Source of the DNA: Promicromonospora umidemergens
GTDB lineage: Bacteria; Actinomycetota; Actinomycetes; Actinomycetales; Cellulomonadaceae
Assembly (NCBI RefSeq): GCF_024171995.1
Contig: NZ_JAMTCT010000001.1
Location: 1 to 64,000, forward strand
Direction: 5' to 3'
DNA length: 64,000 nt
Shown piece after piece: positions 7,991 through 16,422 of the stretch (its first letter is position 1; each line of letters starts with the position of its first letter). A program made the translations under genes and the position numbers. The notes below the pieces were generated by a model that searched no databases, was not told the origin of the DNA, and worked only from the letters and a program-made list of their open reading frames with translations.

Positions 7991-7996
7991 TAGGGT
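7991..7996 (+). promoter_or_regulatory. Leaderless promoter -10 (TAGGGT) of SRPBCC gene
   Basis: The box lies 6 nt before ATG 8003, so transcription would start at or next to the first codon; there is no ribosome site. Confidence 0.5.
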
Positions 7997-8002
7997 CCCA
8001 GC

Positions 8003-8455
8003 ATGGCTGGTCTGCGGCGTTACCGCGACGTGCGTGCCACGACGATCGGTGCTCCGCCCGAGGCGGTGTGGCGCGCGGTCCTGGACCAGGTCGAGGTACT
8101 CGGGCAGCCGGACTGGTACGTACGAGCCATCAACTGCCGCGATACGCGGGCCTCGGGCCCGCGCCCGCTCGCGGCCGGCTCGGTGGTGCCGGGATTCCAG
8201 GTCACGGCGGCGGACCCGCCGGGCTGCCTCGTGCTCGACGGCGTCCACCGTTTCTCGGTCTACACCCTCACCTTCCGGCTGGTGCCCGACGGCGACGGCA
8301 CGCGTCTGGAGGCGCACACCGACGCGACCTTCCCGGGTGTGCTCGGTGCGGTCTACCGGCTCCTGGTGATCGACTCGCGCCTTCACAAGGTCGCGACCTG
8401 GAGCATCGTGAAGCGCATCCGACGCCGGGGCGAGCCGGTCAGATCTCGGCGCTGA
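8003..8455 (+). CDS. SRPBCC-family (START-like/polyketide-cyclase fold) protein
   Basis: A 150-residue cytoplasmic protein. The opening RATTIGAPPEAVWRAVLDQ is the usual first strand and helix of SRPBCC domains, followed by beta-strands typical of a hydrophobic-ligand cavity (FSVYTLTFRLVPDGDGTRLEAHTDATFPG) and a long C-terminal helix that ends in basic residues. Such proteins bind or modify lipids or aromatic ligands; the ligand is unknown. The start is supported by a TAGGGT box six bases upstream. It precedes the RclA-like gene by 118 bases on the same strand but shows no sign of translational coupling. Confidence 0.65.
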   Translation: MAGLRRYRDVRATTIGAPPEAVWRAVLDQVEVLGQPDWYVRAINCRDTRASGPRPLAAGSVVPGFQVTAADPPGCLVLDGVHRFSVYTLTFRLVPDGDGTRLEAHTDATFPGVLGAVYRLLVIDSRLHKVATWSIVKRIRRRGEPVRSRR

Positions 8456-8573
8456 GCGCCCCGCGACCGCTGTGCCTGGTCCAGGGACGGGCGCACCAGA
8501 GGTCGCCGGCCTGACCACGCGCGAGGGCCGGACTGCGCTGGTGGCGACCAGGTCCGCCGGGCACACTCGACGC

Positions 8574-10016
8574 ATGGCTGACCGCACTGACCTGACCAGC
8601 ACGCCCCTGCCCGCCGGCCTGCCCGCCGAGCTCGACGTCGACCTGGCCGTCATCGGCTTCGGCAAAGGGGGCAAGACCCTCGCCGCCGCCATGGCCGGAC
8701 GGGGTGCCCGTGTCGTCATGATCGAGCAGTCGGACCAGATGTACGGCGGCACGTGCATCAACATCGGGTGCGTCCCCACCAAGGCCCTCGTGCACGACGC
8801 GGAGCACGGCGCGGACTCCCTGCCCGGACCCACCCGGTACCACCGCGCGGCGCAGCGCACGGAGACCCTGACCGCCATGATGCGTGGCAAGAACTTCGCC
8901 ATGCTCGACACCCGCGAATCCGTCACCGTGATCACCGGGACCGCGACCTTCGCCGACCCGCACACCCTGAGGGTCCAGGCGGGCGACGACACCCTGCACG
9001 TCACCGCCAGGACCATCGTCATCAACACCGGTGCCGACCCGGAGGTCCCGCCCGTCCCGGGCCTGAGCGAGAGCACGCACGTGGTCACGAGCACCGGGCT
9101 GCTCGCTCGCGCTGAACGCCCCGACGACCTGGTCGTCATCGGCGGGGGGTACGTCGCCGTCGAGTTCGCCTCCATGCACGCCGCCTTCGGCGCCAACGTG
9201 ACCCTCCTTGAACGCGGGGAGCGCATCCTGCGCACCGAGGACGACGACATCGCCGCCGCTGCCGCGGAGATCCTCATCGAGGCGGGCGTCACCATCCGCA
9301 CCGGTACCAGCGTGACCCACATCGAGGACGACGACGCCTGCGCACTGGTCAGGTACACCGACCAGGACGGTGCGGAGCAGATCGTCCGGGCCGACACGGT
9401 GCTCGCCGCGGTCGGACGCCGTCCCCACACCACTGGCCTCGGCCTGGACGCGGCGGGGATCGAGACCGACGACCGCGGCGCCGTCGTCGTCGACGAGCAC
9501 CTGCGGACCACACAGCCGCACGTCTATGCGGTCGGCGACGTCAACGGCGGCCCGCAGTTCACCTACGTCTCGCTCGACGACTACCGCATCGTGCTCGACC
9601 ACCTGGTCGGAGAGGGGCGGCGCACGACGGCGGACCGCAAGGCCGTCGCCCTCGCGCTCTTCATGACGCCACCCCTGGCCCGGGTCGGCCTCACGGAGGC
9701 CGAGGCCCGCGCCTCCGGCCGTCCGCTGCTCGTCGCGAGGCGCCAGGTGGCCGACATGGCGACCGTCCCGCGAGCACGGATCGTGCACGATCCCCGCGGC
9801 ATGATGAAGGCCGTCGTCGACGCCGAGACCGACCAGGTCCTCGGCGTCACGATGCTCAGCCACGACTCCCACGAGACCATCAACACGGTCGCGCTCGCCA
9901 TGCGCCACGGCATCACGGCCGGCGAGCTGCGCGACGAGATCTACACCCACCCGTCCATGACCGAGGCCTTCAACGACCTGTTCGCCAACCTGCGCCCGGA
10001 CGACGAGCGAGGGTGA
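8574..10016 (+). CDS. rclA: RclA-like pyridine nucleotide-disulfide oxidoreductase
   Basis: A 480-residue cytoplasmic FAD/NAD(P)H flavoprotein. It has the FAD fingerprint (AVIGFGKGGKTLA), the redox-active pair Cys61 and Cys66 in YGGTCINIGCVPTK, the NAD(P) fingerprint (VIGGGYVAVEFASM), the FAD-binding VYAVGDV and a C-terminal HPSMTEAFNDLF that supplies the His-Glu pair. The run MYGGTCINIGC-PTK-LVHDA, plus FTYVSLDDYRIV and FMTPPLARVG, match E. coli RclA (YkgC) as I recall it. RclA reduces copper(II) and protects against hypochlorous acid. Here no RclR-type regulator is adjacent. ATG 8574 is chosen because RclA homology begins there; an upstream open extension is not conserved. Its 3' end overlaps the convergent exonuclease gene by 47 bases. 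Confidence 0.85.
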   Translation: MADRTDLTSTPLPAGLPAELDVDLAVIGFGKGGKTLAAAMAGRGARVVMIEQSDQMYGGTCINIGCVPTKALVHDAEHGADSLPGPTRYHRAAQRTETLTAMMRGKNFAMLDTRESVTVITGTATFADPHTLRVQAGDDTLHVTARTIVINTGADPEVPPVPGLSESTHVVTSTGLLARAERPDDLVVIGGGYVAVEFASMHAAFGANVTLLERGERILRTEDDDIAAAAAEILIEAGVTIRTGTSVTHIEDDDACALVRYTDQDGAEQIVRADTVLAAVGRRPHTTGLGLDAAGIETDDRGAVVVDEHLRTTQPHVYAVGDVNGGPQFTYVSLDDYRIVLDHLVGEGRRTTADRKAVALALFMTPPLARVGLTEAEARASGRPLLVARRQVADMATVPRARIVHDPRGMMKAVVDAETDQVLGVTMLSHDSHETINTVALAMRHGITAGELRDEIYTHPSMTEAFNDLFANLRPDDERG

Positions 10017-10581
10017 CGCCGGCGAGCACGTCCGAGCCGTGGAACGCCGCGAGCCCAGCCTGATGGCACAGCGCGACCGTCACGTGCGCGGCGGCGATCG
10101 TGTCGGCGAGCGCGTCGTGGTGGGTGAAGGATGGCAGCCCGAGCGCAGTGGTGACCTGCGGCAACGAGTACTTCGGCAGCGTCAGGTGCCGCCTCGCCAT
10201 CCGGAGCGCGTCGACCCATTCGTTGGGCGGCGCCGTGAGCCGGTAGACCGCTGACGCCTTCTCGAACATGGGCCGGTCGGCGGGCACGTTGTAGGCCACG
10301 ATCGGGTCGGCGCCGATGAAGTCGACGATCGTCGCGTGCACGGCCTCCCACGACGGGGCGCTCGCGACGTGCTGGGCCTGGATCCCGTGGGCGCGGACGT
10401 TGTAGAACCCGAAATCGTCGTAGCCGATCGGTGGTCGCACGAGCGTTCCGTGGGTCTCGACGACCTGACCGTCCCGCACCCGGGCGACACCGACAGCGCA
10501 CACGGACGCCTTGTTCGGATTGGCTGTCTCGAAGTCGATCGCGGTGAACGAGAGCCCAGGTAGGGGCAGGGGAACCGGCAC
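9970..10581 (-). CDS. DEDDh 3'-5' exonuclease, DnaQ/epsilon-like
   Basis: A 203-residue stand-alone exonuclease of the DNA polymerase III epsilon superfamily, expected to remove nucleotides from 3' ends in repair or RNA/oligonucleotide turnover. ExoI is FTAIDFETAN with Asp16 and Glu18, ExoII contains Asp102 in VAYNVPADRPMF, and ExoIII is HHDALADTIAAAHV with His155 and Asp160, so all catalytic residues are present. There is no BRCT or polymerase domain. The GTG at 10581 gives a start 12 residues before the first strand. The gene ends inside rclA, tail to tail, so transcripts overlap. Confidence 0.85.
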   Translation of the reverse strand: MPVPLPLPGLSFTAIDFETANPNKASVCAVGVARVRDGQVVETHGTLVRPPIGYDDFGFYNVRAHGIQAQHVASAPSWEAVHATIVDFIGADPIVAYNVPADRPMFEKASAVYRLTAPPNEWVDALRMARRHLTLPKYSLPQVTTALGLPSFTHHDALADTIAAAHVTVALCHQAGLAAFHGSDVLAGVTLARRPGAGWRTGR

Positions 10582-11126
10582 GCCGTGATCGTAACGAGCA
10601 TCGGGTGCGCCTTCGCCACGCCGCGCTCGGCCGCTCCACGGACAGTCCGTCCGCGGCGGACTGCTCCCCGCTGCTCAACACCAACCGGCGAACAGCGTTT
10701 GACCCATCTTGACCCGCGAGGCTCATGGATAGAACGATTTGGGCATCGCAGTGCGTTTCTATGGTAGAAACATTCCCGACGGACCGCCTTCGCCAGCGCC
10801 CAGCGCTGCACCGGTGGAACTCCCCGGCCCCGCGTCGCCGCCGCGCCCTTGCGTGAGCCCCCAGGGTCCGTCACCGCCTCGCCGGCACTGCCTGTGCCGG
10901 CACCCGAAGGTCGCTGGCCTGCGCCGTCGTGCGCCCTGGCCCGCACCGCGATGAACGAAAGGAGCTCTGTGCTCTTCTGCCGGCCAGCACAGCACAGCAC
11001 CACCCGAGCCTGCGGGGCTCGCCCAGTACGTCCACGGCGGGTCTCGCCCACTTAGCTGCCGTTCCCACTGCACCCGTTCATCCGGTCCGATTCCGGCCCG
11101 GTTCCTGACGAGAAAGTGAGAACGCC
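10582..11126. other. Intergenic region upstream of the symporter
   Basis: About 545 bases between the divergently placed exonuclease start and the symporter. It contains a 17-bp operator-like palindrome at 10755-10771, then about 350 bases of leader. A short frame beginning ATG AAC GAA AGG near 10951 runs 34 codons to 11055 but is Arg/Ser-rich and unconvincing; the AGGAG inside it could equally serve a GTG at about 10968. No RNA element was recognised. Confidence 0.45.
10755..10771 (+). promoter_or_regulatory. Operator-like palindrome GTTTCTA-N3-TAGAAAC
   Basis: Perfect 7-bp arms around three bases. The AT-rich palindrome stands out in GC-rich DNA and has the size of an IclR- or GntR-type site. 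Its location 360 bases before the symporter suggests control of that operon; the regulator is not encoded nearby. Confidence 0.5.
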
Positions 11127-12827
11127 TTGGGCGACCTACAACAACTTTCCGGGCCCGTCGTGGTCCTCCTCATGCTGCTGTTCTTCGGCGGCAGCTTCTA
11201 CATGTCGGTCCGCATCAGCAAGAAGAAGGAGAACGCGGACGGCTATATGACCGGCGGCGGGAACATCGGGTTCGGCATCTCCGCCGCCTCGATGACCGCC
11301 ACCTGGATCTGGGCGTCGTCGATGTACGCGTCCGCCACCTCCGGCTACACGTACGGGATCTCCGGCCCCATCCACTACGGGCTCTGGGGCGCCCTCATGA
11401 TCCTGCTCATCTACCCCTTCGGGCGCAGGATCCGTGCCGTGGCACCCCGCGCGCACACGATCGCCGAGGTCATGTTCGCCCGGCACGGCCGCTCGAGCCA
11501 GCTCATGCTCGCGGGCTCCAACGTGCTCGGCAGCGTGATCAGCCTGACGTCGAACCTCATCGCCGGCGGAGCGCTCATCGACCTGCTCACGCCCTACACC
11601 TTCACGCAGGGCATCATCGCGATCGCGGCCGGCGTGCTCCTGTACACGCTCTGGTCCGGGTTCCGTGCCTCGGTGCTGACCGACTTCGCCCAGGTGCTCG
11701 CCATGCTCGGCGCGGTAGTGGTGATCATCCCGGTCGTGTTCTTCGCCGCCGGCGGCCCAGGCCTGTTCGAGAGCGGCGCGGAGAACCTCACGCCGCAGCA
11801 GCAGGACTTCTTCTCCTCGGACGCGTTCTTCAACCAGGGCGCGCCGTACATAGCGGCGGTGCTGGCCTACGCGATCGGTAACCAGACGATCGCCCAGCGG
11901 CTCTTCGCGGTCCGGGAAGACCTCATCAAGAAGACCTTCGTCACCGCGACGTTCGGCTACGGGGCGACGATCATCGGCGTCGGGATGCTCGGCGTCATCG
12001 CCCTGTACGCGGGCGTCGAGCCGCTGGGCGGCGACCTGAACAACCTGATCCCGCAGATGGCCGCCACCTATCTGAACCCCGCGCTCCTGTGCCTGTTCTT
12101 CGTGATGATCATCGGCTCGCTGTCGTCGACGGCGGACTCCGACCTCACAGCCCTCTCGTCGATCGTCATGACGGACGTCTACGGCCAGAACATCGCCGGG
12201 AAGAAGCGCGCCAACCCGCGCACGATGGTCCTCATCGGCCGGCTCACCATGGTCGTGGCGATAGCGGCAGCACTTGTCTTCGCAGGGTTCAAGCTGAACA
12301 TCCTGGACCTGCTGGTGTTCGTCGGCGCGCTGTGGGGAGCGCTCGTGTTCCCCGTCATCGCGAGCTTCTACTGGGGCCGCGTCACGAACCTCGCCTTCAG
12401 CGTCGCGGTCGTGGCGGGCCTCGCGGCCTTCCTGCCGGTCCGCTTCTCGTGGGTCGACCTCTCCGGTGGGCTGGGGCTCGTCTCTGACGTCCTGTCCACC
12501 GTCGGCGTCGGGATCGTGCTCGGCCTGATGGCCTTCGGCTTCTTCGGCAAGCGGGTCGCGCTGGTGGTGGGCACGGTCGCGACACTGGTGGCGGCGCCGT
12601 TCGCGATCGGGTTCCTGCACACCTACCCGGTGCTGTCCGGATCGCTCGTGGCCTACGCGGTGAGCACGATCGTCTGCGTCGGACTGACCCTGCTGAACAA
12701 GGGGACGTTCGACTTCGCGCTCATCAAGGAGCGCACCGGCGACTTCGACACCGAACCGGGCACGAAGAGCCTGGACGACCAGCCGCGCCAGGGTGAGCCT
12801 GTCGCGGCCCGAGGGGAGATCTCATGA
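11127..12827 (+). CDS. Sodium:solute symporter (SSS family)
   Basis: A 566-residue membrane protein with about 13-14 helices. The unwound-helix region GISAASMTATWIWASSMYASATSGYTYG and the conserved GSLSSTADSDLTALSSIVMTDVYG (sodium-site serine cluster) are diagnostic of solute:sodium symporters. The best-remembered resemblance is to urea/polyamine (DUR3-like) members of the family, but the substrate is uncertain. TTG 11127 is used with GAGAAAGTGAG upstream. The last four bases overlap the start of a tiny membrane protein (ATGA), so the two are coupled, and a strong hairpin follows both. Confidence 0.8.
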   Translation: MGDLQQLSGPVVVLLMLLFFGGSFYMSVRISKKKENADGYMTGGGNIGFGISAASMTATWIWASSMYASATSGYTYGISGPIHYGLWGALMILLIYPFGRRIRAVAPRAHTIAEVMFARHGRSSQLMLAGSNVLGSVISLTSNLIAGGALIDLLTPYTFTQGIIAIAAGVLLYTLWSGFRASVLTDFAQVLAMLGAVVVIIPVVFFAAGGPGLFESGAENLTPQQQDFFSSDAFFNQGAPYIAAVLAYAIGNQTIAQRLFAVREDLIKKTFVTATFGYGATIIGVGMLGVIALYAGVEPLGGDLNNLIPQMAATYLNPALLCLFFVMIIGSLSSTADSDLTALSSIVMTDVYGQNIAGKKRANPRTMVLIGRLTMVVAIAAALVFAGFKLNILDLLVFVGALWGALVFPVIASFYWGRVTNLAFSVAVVAGLAAFLPVRFSWVDLSGGLGLVSDVLSTVGVGIVLGLMAFGFFGKRVALVVGTVATLVAAPFAIGFLHTYPVLSGSLVAYAVSTIVCVGLTLLNKGTFDFALIKERTGDFDTEPGTKSLDDQPRQGEPVAARGEIS

Positions 12828-12952
12828 CAGTCCTGCTCACGCTCTACGTGCTGGTCTGGCCGCTCGTCGTGGCCGGCGTGCTCTTCGTGATCGGGCGCGC
12901 CTTCTACCGCGAGCTGCGCGCGGCCAAGGCTGAGGGGCGCAGCATCATCTAG
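12824..12952 (+). CDS. Small (42-residue) partner subunit of the symporter
   Basis: Starts inside the symporter stop (ATGA overlap) with GAGGGGAG six bases before the ATG. The peptide is MTVLLTLYVLVWPLVVAGVL followed by a basic tail, giving one membrane helix of about 20 residues. Small one-helix proteins encoded right behind SSS or NSS transporters are known as putative transporter small subunits, thought to stabilise or tune the carrier. The coupling, spacing and topology fit that role; direct evidence is lacking. Confidence 0.7.
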   Translation: MTVLLTLYVLVWPLVVAGVLFVIGRAFYRELRAAKAEGRSII

Positions 12953-12980
12953 CGCCCATGCCGGCCCGCCCGGTGGCCGG

Positions 12981-13018
12981 AGGGCCTGGACCCGCGGATC
13001 TCCGCAGGTCCAGGCCCT
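12981..13018. terminator. Hairpin terminator after the symporter operon
   Basis: Arms 12981-12992 and 13007-13018 pair perfectly over 12 bp and the stem continues inward with GCGGA/TCCGC after one mismatch. It lies 28 bases after the small subunit stop and also faces the convergent DUF899 gene. Confidence 0.75.
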
Positions 13019-13044
13019 CTGTGCTGTCGCGCCTCGGACGCGCC

Positions 13045-13824
13045 TCAGTGGTGGTGCTCGTGCCCGGCGCCGGGCACGACCGGCGCCGCCCCCGGACGCG
13101 TCCACTGGGGCACGGGCCGGCTGGTCGGTCCCCAGGTGGCGCCGCCGTCGGCGTCCGTGGCCCAGTACCAGCAGGAGGCCCGGCCCTCCGGCCAGCCCTC
13201 CGGCATGTCCTCCCAGGCCTCGCCGCGACCGTAGGGCGTCATGTCGAGCAGTCCGAACACCCCGGAGGCCGGCTCGTTGCCACGGCCCGTGGTCCGGTAG
13301 GTGAGGTACACGCGGTCGCCGTCGCGCAGGAAGCAGGCGATGTGGCCCATGTCCACGCCCACCGGTGCCGCAAGCTCGCGCACCGAGTACCAGGGCTCGG
13401 TGTAGCCCATGAACTCCAGGTACGGGGCGACCTCGTCCCACGGGCCCTCGGTCAGCATCGCGAACGAGACCCCGCGCACGGCGAGATACGGGGCGGCCTG
13501 CTGGATGTGCCAGGCGTTGATCGTGCATCCGGGGCACTGGCCCTCGAACGGGTCGCCGTCGTGCCACATGTGCTGGTAGACCACCAGCTCGTCGCGGCCT
13601 TGGAACAGGTCGATGAACGGCACCGGTCCATCAGCTCCGGCAACCTGGACCGTACCGTCGAGCTCGACCATCGGCAGCCGGCGTCGGGCCGCGGCCAGCG
13701 CGTCGCCCGCACGCGTGTGCGCCTTCTCCCGGGCCAGGAGCTCCTCGCGGGTGGCCTGCCAGGTGTCCCAGTCGACGACGGTCGGCCGAGCTGGTCGGCC
13801 GGTCCGGGTGGACGTCTCGGTCAT
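13045..13824 (-). CDS. DUF899 family protein, thioredoxin-like fold
   Basis: A 259-residue cytoplasmic protein with the DUF899 pattern: a helical N-terminus with AREKAHTRAGDALAAARRRLP, then FIDLFQGRDELVVYQHMW, the cysteine pair C97-P-G-C100, and GVSFAMLTEGPWDEVAPYLEFMGY. The fold resembles peroxiredoxin/thioredoxin, and the CPGC could be redox active, but no activity is established for the family. The C-terminus ends GHEHHH, a possible metal-binding tail. GGAGGG stands before the ATG. It faces the symporter operon terminator. Confidence 0.75.
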   Translation of the reverse strand: MTETSTRTGRPARPTVVDWDTWQATREELLAREKAHTRAGDALAAARRRLPMVELDGTVQVAGADGPVPFIDLFQGRDELVVYQHMWHDGDPFEGQCPGCTINAWHIQQAAPYLAVRGVSFAMLTEGPWDEVAPYLEFMGYTEPWYSVRELAAPVGVDMGHIACFLRDGDRVYLTYRTTGRGNEPASGVFGLLDMTPYGRGEAWEDMPEGWPEGRASCWYWATDADGGATWGPTSRPVPQWTRPGAAPVVPGAGHEHHH

Positions 13825-13963
13825 GGTGCCCTCCAGCGTCTCGGGTTCGGGCGCCGCGGCGGCGCCCCACCTGTCCGACGGCGAACCGGTCGTGAACTCA
13901 TCGGCGCCCGCCTGACCAGGCGGCCCGGGAAGTCTCGGATCGGTCAGCCGTCAGGGACGCTCC

Positions 13964-15289
13964 TCACAGGCACCTCGGCACCGGCGCGCTCCAGCTCCTG
14001 TTCGACCGGTTCGACACGTAGTAGTCGCTGACCCAGCGCCCGTCGCGCAGCTTGTTCCATACCGAGGTGGTGCCCGTCCGGCTGCCTGCCTTCTGGCACA
14101 TCACGGCCGCCAGCGAGCCGCGCCGCAGCGGGCTGCCGGTCGTCGGGTACGACACCCCCGGACCGGTGCGGGCGTTGAGCGAGTCCGTCGTGACCTGTCC
14201 GGGGTAGATGCAGCGGGGCAGCGACCTGGTGAACCCGGTGCTCGACGGTGTCGAGACGTAGTAGTCGCTGACCCACGCTCCGGTGGTGAGCCGGTCCCAC
14301 ACCGTGGTCGGGCCGACCTTCTGTCCGGTGCCCTGGCACACGACGGACAGCGAGGAACCGGGTGCATGGGCGCGGACCACTGGGTAGGAGGTGGACGGCC
14401 CGGAGCGGGCGTTCAGCGAGGTGCTGCTCGTCACCCGGTAGGTGCGTGCGACGGTCGCGACAGGTGCCTCGATCGCGTCGGAGTCGATGTTGATCTTCAC
14501 TCCGCCCCAGGTCTCGTCGTGGTCACCGCGGTACTGCTTCGCGCGCTGATCGGCGGCCCAGTGCGAGTTCGGCGCCGTCGGCCAGCCGGACAGCGACGCG
14601 TTGCCGTCCCAGCGGGCCATCCACACCGCGTCCGGCCGGGCGTACGTGGTGGAGGTGTACGAGTCCGAGAGGTCGCGCAGCCCCGAGTCCTGGTGGACGT
14701 ACACGCCTGCCAGATACCCCGACGAGTGCAGCGTCTTCGTCCAGGCCGAGACGTACCGCCGCACCGCCGTGCGGCAGGCGGAGTCGGTGCGGTCGTAGTG
14801 CTCGACGTCCGCGTACAGGGCGCTTCCCGACCGCATGCCAAGGGCCTTGGCCTTCGCGACGGCGTCCGTGGCGTCAGAGTTCCCCCGGGACGTGGCGTTG
14901 GCAGCGGTATAGCGGTTCGGCTTGTCGCCGCGCATGCAGTACGGCTGGTACCCGAAGTAGGTGGGCAGCAGCTTCCAGCCCATCGCGGAGGCGTCGCGCA
15001 CCCACGCGGCGGTCAGGTTCGGCTGGGAGCAGCCGCGGTTGTTGCCACCGAAGTACATGTTGACGACCCGGTAGGGCGACGTCCCCTTCCATGCCTTCAG
15101 CGCCGCCAGCGACGGTGCGGTGCACGTGTCGAAGCCGAGGCTGTCGGCCCGCGTCACGGTCGACGCCGACCGGTAGGCGACTGGCGTCTCGGGCTCGGCA
15201 GCTGCGGGGACGGCGAGCCCGACGAGCACGAGAGCCAGGCTGCTGCCGAGAGCGGCCAGGCCTCGCACGGCCTTGTGTGTGGCGACCAT
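13964..15289 (-). CDS. Secreted DUF1906 glycoside-hydrolase-like protein with two SH3 repeats
   Basis: A 441-residue exported protein. The signal peptide covers about residues 1-31 (ALVLVGLAVPAAAEP). Residues about 48-275 form a TIM-barrel domain of the DUF1906/Rv2525c type: LGFDTCTAPSLAALKAWK, VNMYFGGNNRGC, LPTYFGYQ and ALYADVEHYD, with acidic residues at strand ends as in GH25-like enzymes. Two bacterial SH3-like repeats follow, each with TxxLNARxGPxxxYP and VWxxLxxGxWVSDYYVS, which bind cell-wall peptides. A role in cell-wall processing at the surface is likely. GGAGG precedes the ATG. The gene is monocistronic. Confidence 0.8.
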   Translation of the reverse strand: MVATHKAVRGLAALGSSLALVLVGLAVPAAAEPETPVAYRSASTVTRADSLGFDTCTAPSLAALKAWKGTSPYRVVNMYFGGNNRGCSQPNLTAAWVRDASAMGWKLLPTYFGYQPYCMRGDKPNRYTAANATSRGNSDATDAVAKAKALGMRSGSALYADVEHYDRTDSACRTAVRRYVSAWTKTLHSSGYLAGVYVHQDSGLRDLSDSYTSTTYARPDAVWMARWDGNASLSGWPTAPNSHWAADQRAKQYRGDHDETWGGVKINIDSDAIEAPVATVARTYRVTSSTSLNARSGPSTSYPVVRAHAPGSSLSVVCQGTGQKVGPTTVWDRLTTGAWVSDYYVSTPSSTGFTRSLPRCIYPGQVTTDSLNARTGPGVSYPTTGSPLRRGSLAAVMCQKAGSRTGTTSVWNKLRDGRWVSDYYVSNRSNRSWSAPVPRCL

Positions 15290-15443
15290 GGGGCACCTCC
15301 GGGAGACGGTCCGTTCGCCTCTTCGAAGTATGCGCCGATGACCGGTGTTTGGCTGGGCCCCGTCGGTAACGATTCAGGCCGCCCGGATCGCCCGCGACCG
15401 ACCCGGGCCTGACGGCGCGCCGCCACGCCCGGGTCGGTCCCGG

Positions 15444-16310
15444 TCATGGCGTGCTCGGAGCAACCAGGACGGGCCGTGCCGGCGCGAGCGCCTCCGTGAG
15501 CACGGTCCGGACGTCGCTGGGCGCGCGCCCGAGGACCTGGCGGACGCCGTCGGTCGGCGTCTCGTTGCGGCCGTCGAGCACCTCGCGGCAGAGCTCGGTG
15601 AGCAGCGTCGCGGTCTCGGCTCCCGCCTCGGCGGCGACGGCGGCATGGAACTCGTCGAAGCCCATCGGCAGGTACCGGACGTCGCGCCCGGTGATCTCGG
15701 TGAGCAGCGCGGCCACCTCGGCCAGGGTGAGCGACTCGGGGCCGGTCACCTCGTACCGGCGGCCCGCGTGCCCGTCGCAGGTGAGCGCCTCGACGGCCAC
15801 CGCGGCGACGTCGTCGACGGAGATGAACGGCTCCCGCACGTCACCAGCGGGGAGCGCGAGCACCCCGGTCCGCAGAGCGCTGTCCAGCATGCCCTCGGTG
15901 AAGTTCTGGGTGAACCAGCCTGCGCTCACGACCGTGGCGGGGATGCCGGAGCCGAGCACGATCTCCTCGCAGCGCCGGGCGCCCTCCTCGCCGCGTCCGG
16001 AGAGCAGCACGACGCGTCGCACACCGGCCTCGCGGGCCACCTCGGTGAGCCTGGTGATCACGACGTCCGCGCCGGGCGCCGCGAGGTCCGGCACGTAGGT
16101 GACGTACAGGCGGTCGACGCCGTCCAGGGCGCCGGCCCAGCTGTCGGGCCGCTCCCAGTCGAACCTGATGGTGGTGCCGCGGGCGAGCCGGCGGACGGTG
16201 TGGCCGCCGGCCTCGAGGAGGGCCGTGACCCGGCGCCCGGTCTTGCCGGTGGCGCCGATGACGGCGAAGGTCGTGGTGTCCGTGGTGTCCGTGGTGGTGT
16301 TGGTGTCCAT
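15444..16310 (-). CDS. NmrA-family NAD(P)-binding protein (atypical SDR)
   Basis: A 288-residue cytoplasmic protein with an N-terminal Rossmann motif AVIGATGKTGRRV, followed by VDRLYVTYVPD, VRRVVLLSGRGEEGARRCEE (the usual Ser-Gly-x-x of atypical SDRs), PATVVSAGWFTQNF and FISVDDVAAVAVEAL. These features mark NmrA-like proteins that act as redox sensors or quinone reductases; the catalytic Tyr-x-x-x-Lys is not evident. ATG 16310 precedes a Thr/Asp-rich lead. It diverges from an AraC-family gene with 112 bases between starts, the usual arrangement for a regulator and its target. Confidence 0.8.
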   Translation of the reverse strand: MDTNTTTDTTDTTTFAVIGATGKTGRRVTALLEAGGHTVRRLARGTTIRFDWERPDSWAGALDGVDRLYVTYVPDLAAPGADVVITRLTEVAREAGVRRVVLLSGRGEEGARRCEEIVLGSGIPATVVSAGWFTQNFTEGMLDSALRTGVLALPAGDVREPFISVDDVAAVAVEALTCDGHAGRRYEVTGPESLTLAEVAALLTEITGRDVRYLPMGFDEFHAAVAAEAGAETATLLTELCREVLDGRNETPTDGVRQVLGRAPSDVRTVLTEALAPARPVLVAPSTP

Positions 16311-16422
16311 GCGTCCACCCTGGGCTTCGCGGGGCGGACGGAACAGCCCCGCGAGTCCGCGGTCCTGTGCCGTGCGTCCAGGATCCCGGACGTCCGGCAG
16401 ATCGGCATGCCAGGCTGGACGC

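Larger units (their letters stand above)
7349..8002. other. Regulatory/intergenic region with one possible small ORF
   Basis: About 650 bases upstream of the SIS-oxidase pair and of the SRPBCC gene. Its base composition is more even than the surrounding genes. It must hold the promoter for the minus-strand pair and the leaderless promoter of the SRPBCC gene (7991-7996). A tRNA-like D-arm near 7495-7520 has no T-arm. The only reading frame with protein-like character is the small minus-strand one at 7675-7845. Confidence 0.5.

Noticed and set aside
10849-11055. Open frame upstream of the symporter
   Set aside because: Arg/Ser/Pro-rich, in a leader region, with no homology I recognise and an unclear start.
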